64,000 nt of DNA, from the NCBI GenBank assembly GCA_903813345.2, contig CAIIXF020000004.1, positions 662,513 through 726,512 on the forward strand, read 5' to 3'. How positions within the stretch are numbered: the first letter of the stretch is position 1; every line of letters starts with the position of its first letter. The notes under the pieces are model-generated. The model was given only the letters and a program-made list of their open reading frames with translations. It did no database searches and was not told the DNA's origin. The stretch is from Owenia fusiformis. Taxonomy: Eukaryota > Annelida > Polychaeta > Sabellida > Oweniidae. Of this stretch, positions 53,801-59,800 are shown piece by piece. The translations under genes and the position numbers were made by a program.

Positions 53801-56800
53801 CTGGAGAAAGAGAGAAAAATACCAAAGATCACTTTATACAGGTAAATCAGGATAAAAAGGCTGGATCGCGTAAGTAGAAATTATCGGTGGGAATCGAACC
53901 CACAACCTATTCTACCCTAGAGAATAATCATACCATTAGACTACGAAGTATCTACTTTACTAAGCCAACCTCTCAACAGAACTCAAAAAGACGTTTATAA
54001 ACCAATTTCCTGATGCAATACCATGTGACCTAATGTTAAACCATTCACATGGTTTAAGGAACAACAGTCATCTTTTCTTAACTCTCCATTTATACCATAT
54101 TCATATTAATAATTGTCAAAATAAGTGAGAAAACATAAGATAGAGTGACCAGGTAGATTCAATCTAAACAAGAATATAAAATAACAGTAAGTTTTAGAAA
54201 TACACCAATAAACACTAATAAGACAAATAAGTGAATGCAATACTCTTATGGATTATTTGGTAACTCTCTTATGAAAGCATAATGCAATATTTACAAAATA
54301 TGGATTACTTGATCCATTCATGAACAAAGTAACACACACAAGGTGTCTTAATCCCAGAATTCCTAACATTGAATTTTACAATTATTGAAATAATTCCATG
54401 TAAAATGAGTGGATATTTTTGAGTTGGACGCTAAAAAACAACTGATGTATGAATTAAATAGAAGCAAGTTAAAGTACAAAATATTTTTATCTATAAGCAA
54501 TCAAACTAAACATCAAATGAGAAAAATAAGATGAAGGAAAATCCAAATTACAAAACAATCCCTATAAATGATATAAACAGATAGAACTGATCCAAAACAT
54601 CAGTATATGATAGCCAAAGCAAACATGGAAACCATCCACAACAAACCTATATTATAACAAAACAAAATGGTACTTATAGTTCTATTTCCACAATAAGATG
54701 GCAGCACTTAATGTACAAACAAAGAGAGCTAGTACTTTATTCTGATTACACATTTAGTATCCACTCTGCAATGAGGTCTATTTGACCTACAGAGTACTAG
54801 TTTAATCAACTACAGCGTACTATATATCTTGCTAGGATGACATGGTTAGAACTTTATGAGCACAGAGTTTACTAATATTCACTTTCTCTTTTTGAATACA
54901 GCATGCTCTTGAAAATAGGTAAAAAGCATAATACCCAACCTACTACTAAATACTACCAAATTCTTTGCATTGTGGGATCTACAGAACTCTCACAAGCTTT
55001 AGACAAGACATTACATGCAGAATGTCACAACCTGCCATTTGTTACAGATACTGAATGCTGACTGCCACACACCAACTAATATAAACCAACTGCTGAACAT
55101 AATCCACCAAAAGGTTGGAGACTATAACAATATGACTGATAAACAAGAAGGCATTCTCTGGTACCCCAATCTTGTATGATAGAAACTCATAGAAGGTGGC
55201 AATCTCCTAAAATCAGAATTGCATTCTCTTCTATAATGGAAACTCATAGAATGTGGCAATCTCCTACTTTGCTCGTAACCTAAGCAACTATTTGTTCCTA
55301 TTTGGGATATTTGGAATAACACAAGGGCTGTGATGAGAAAATATGAGATTTGGCAAGTGAATAATAGCAGACTCTGATCGTAGTTATGTAAGCTTATAGA
55401 ACAGCTTATGTGGCAAATTAGTCCTACACTGAAAGTGGCTTTATTACCAAGAAAATGATTTTACCAGATTGCCTTTGGACCCATAGTGTATCACATTTTA
55501 AGAATTTGATCAATACCAGCCCAGTACATGACAAGTAGATACATATAAGTAGTAAAGTCAATAAAATATATGGTTTTCAACATTTCTAGTGTTCGTTTAG
55601 TTTTGGTAACAAAATGTCGGAACGTCGAAGGTACGATTTTTCTTTTTTCCTTATTTCACGCGTTGTAAGCAGAATCCCCACAACGTTTTTTCTCACAAAC
55701 GTATATCAGTATCCTATGTTTTAGAAAATGTACATGATTGCAAAAAATAGATCAGAAGACGACAGAATCGTCGATTTAATTCCTCACTTAAAATACATAA
55801 ACTGTTTTGGTTAAAAGTGCAGTTCTTAACTGTTTTTCGAAAAACCATTTATGTAACTTAAGTGAGGAATTAAATCAACGATTCTGTCGTCTTCTGAACT
55901 ATTTGTTCGCAAATATGTACATTTTCTTAAACATATGATACTGATACATGTTTATGTTAAAAATGTCGTGGGAATTCTGCTTATTACATGTGAAATAAGG
56001 AAAAAAGAAAAATCGTAAAAAAAAAAATGGTTCGTTTTGGTAACCAGCTAATCGAGTGGATCACCAGTGTAAAGGGACATAGTAATAATATACAGCCTAT
56101 AATTGGTTCAAATTTTTTTTCCAGGCTTTAGAGTCAATTTAAAACCTTCTCTGATGATTTTATATTCGAACTATGCATGAAGGTCCATTCAAAGTCGCTT
56201 ATTGAACCTTGAAAAGCCATATTAAGACTGGGGATTATAACAACTTTCAGCTCATCTTTATTACGATAGACGAAAAGTGAATTTTTGAGCAGAGTAAATG
56301 GTGATAATGTTCTTTGTATAAAGCGGGGAAGTCAAAACATTACTTAAAGAAATCAGCATTAGGAGATCATTAAGAAGCATTTAACTCCCGAATTAAGGAT
56401 TATTACTAATCGAATCCATGGCGAAATCTGAATAATTTAAATATTCACATACGGACGTCACAGAACACACTTTCAGTTTTATAATCAATGATTTTATCAA
56501 TCAAAAAATAGAATGTGTCTAATCTACTTGCTAGCAAAATAGGTAGGGTAAAGATTGTCAAAGTCGTTTGATCTCGTCCCAGAAGCAATATTTTGTCACT
56601 TGTGTCCCCCAGAATTCCTTTAAAATCCCTGGGAAGACTCTTTGTCAAGTCATATAACTGAATCATCCCAGCCCTAAAGTGCTAAAGATATTATTTTCCA
56701 TGAAAGCTGAAATGTCGAGGTTATAAAACACACTTCATACATTTATTCATGTCTTAACTAGACCATACTAGAATAATTCCCTACTCAGGCCATCAGTCAA

Positions 56801-59800
56801 TGCCATGGAATGATATCATAATGGTCAGTGTCTTGATACATAGGCTGAACCTTGCTAAGTATCCTGAGTTTGGTATTTTTCAAAATCTCAAGTAGGCAAA
56901 TTCAGGAAAGCATCTCTACAAACACATGTTTACAAGTCCTATATGTAGAAGACTCACAAAGTACTCAGATGTGAGCTCAGTTATAGGCCTGACAAAATGC
57001 AAATGAATTTTCTGGCTCATATGCAGGACTATGTACCTTAGTCTGTACTTAAACAGAAAGACAAGCTCTACTGTATACACAAGCATACAACACTTTTTCT
57101 TGGTCCCAAATTTTATATCTTCTATTCTATTGGCTCGTATATCTAAAAAATTGAAATGTGAACACCTGCTATAATCTGGACATACTTTGCCAGTCCTAGT
57201 CACCACGGGATTATAGCATGATGGTTACATGAACGTAGGTGGTGTAACCATCATGCCATAGCAGGGTGGTCACTTGTTGTTTGACTTGAGAGGATGTATT
57301 CCAAGGGGTGGTACAGTACAGGCTGTGGATCTAACAATGTTAGACCACCATTTTATCAACTGTACTTTTACTTCATACATTAAGTCAAGTCCCCCTTACT
57401 CTTAGAGTACCATTCTAATTTATCCTGTTTATCTAATGCTTGATAGCGTGTATTCCAAGGGGTGGTACAGTACAGGCTGTGGAATCAACAATGTTAGACC
57501 ACCATTTTATCAAGTGGGAAGCTAGTTGTGGTAAAATGTTGGCATATTTATAGAGACTTTATCAAGTAGGATAGTTTGGAGATAGGTTACTATCAACTAC
57601 CTAAACAAAATATCTCATCCTGCAACAGAAATGTCACGGTGGTCTGAGTTTTAAAATACAAAACAGAAATGAAAAGAGCCAAGTCGGCAAAAAGATAAGT
57701 TTAGAGGCATGAAGTCAACACTCTAAATTGTAAGGAAATGCAAGAAAATCAGGCAATTCATTCATATTTTAGAGAGAAAAAGCATGGAATTGAAGTGATC
57801 AGGCAGAAGTATTTAATATGCAAAGGATGGGCTATCTTACAGCAATATATTAGAATTATCAAATTCCTTGATTATAAATTACTTTCTTGACTGTTTATTG
57901 TTAACTGATGGCATGACTTCATTACTGTTCAATGTACTTTTAAGGATTTTGGAAAGTGGGTGCAAAATTCTCATTTCCTAATTCTAAACCAAAATTGCTC
58001 CATTTTCACCATTTACCATACTAAGGTTGGTGCGAGCCTTTTGTCAAACCCTGAAGTTGGTGGACTCAATTTGGTGCACTCAGGTTGGTACACTCAAGTT
58101 GGTGCAGTGCATACTTATAATAAGGGGATATCCCTAAAATGTAACTATGGTAAAGGTACATAAATTTTGCCCTGTAATTCTTTTAACAAGTGCAATAATT
58201 TTCAACAAGGGTGCAAAATTTTCATTTTACCTAAGATGACCTTATTTTGATGTTAAGTACTTCAATATTATTTTCAAATGCATGTATTAAATGGGATGCC
58301 TAGGAGCTTATTTCAGTGTGCAGCTTATTTCAAGCCATAACATCTTACAGTTTAACCAAGTTCTTTGATCAAGGTACCCTGACCAAAATGTTGGTTTATC
58401 TCAATCCTTACTTAATCTCTTGTATTTACATGAACCACCTCATTTTCTGTCATTTCTATATAATCTAGAGTGTTGACTACATGGCTGTCTATGTTATTCC
58501 TTCCTGATTCCACACGTTTCCACTCAATATTGCATATCAAAACACGACCACTTCTATTTTCTCAATGGATTCTTAGTCTTACTGGTTTTCAGTGTTTATT
58601 TAGAATTGTACCTTTGATAGGTTTTGATATTACACACCAACTAAAGATATGAAGTAAATACAAATTTTTATCAAGTTCAAAGGCCAACATTCCAAGTTTA
58701 AATGGTTACTTCAGGCTAAGCAAGGCTTACTTTCTAAAATAAATGTAGCTTGTCAGGCCCGTAGGCAGGATTTGCCAAGGGGTAGGTTCACTTTTTGAAA
58801 AATTCCAGGGGGGGGTTCACTTTTGAAAATTTTGGTCCAAAAATGGCCATAAATGTACTTCCCAGGACTGCATGATTTTAAAAGAATTTTTGGCCGGCGG
58901 GGGGGGGGGTTCCGATTGAACCCCCCCCCCCCTGGCAACAGGCCTGCTTGTTCACTTTTTAAAAGACAGCTTCATCCGCCTAATTATATGGTTGTAGCTA
59001 TCATCTCATCTTATAATCCTGGCTTATATAAATGATTCATTCTATTATGCTATCTAGTTATGGTCTCACACTGGAATACCCTGACAATGGTAAAGTCACA
59101 TACTGTTGTCACAAATGGCAGACATAACTGTCGCTTTAACTCTTTAATCACTTCGTTCTGATTTCATGGGACCTTATCGTCACTTATTCTGTGCACATAT
59201 TAAGCTCTTGTGATGATGTATTATATGAAATCCCAATTTTGATCAAATGTGGTCGTGACATGAAATATAACCACTTTATTTTGTCATCGATCAATACATG
59301 TTTTTATTCATATAAAATGAGCAAGGATGTTAACCACCCCTTTAATCTATCTTAGCCTTATTTCAATGTTTTATAAATCTATTCCAACTTGTATTTATTC
59401 CATAAATCTACACTCATCAATGTCGACATGACCTTGTGCGGGTTCCTAGCAGAATTCTACGAATATAATCATAACTTTAATTCCCACAATACAACAATTA
59501 GTTTAATTCTCCGAACACGATCAGAGATTTCCATTTGCAGATTTCCCATGATGCACTTGTCATGTTTGGTTATATTCTAAAATGAAATTGAGCGAAGATT
59601 TAGTGTAATCAGTGGAAGGTAATAAAGTGACAAGGCATGTAGACAGTGCTCTGAATTATATCACATGGGATAACTATCATATTTTCCCTCAGAATAAAAC
59701 CTTTATTTAATCCCTCTAAATAAATTAACTCTACCTCACAGGGAATAATGATTGGGAGAATGCTGTGCAATATTCCCCAAAAGATCCATTTCTCCTAAAT

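Noticed and set aside
53881-53952. Functional proline tRNA gene
   Set aside because: D and T arms and the anticodon arm fit, but only three of seven acceptor pairs form, and the sequence sits in a diverged tandem repeat.
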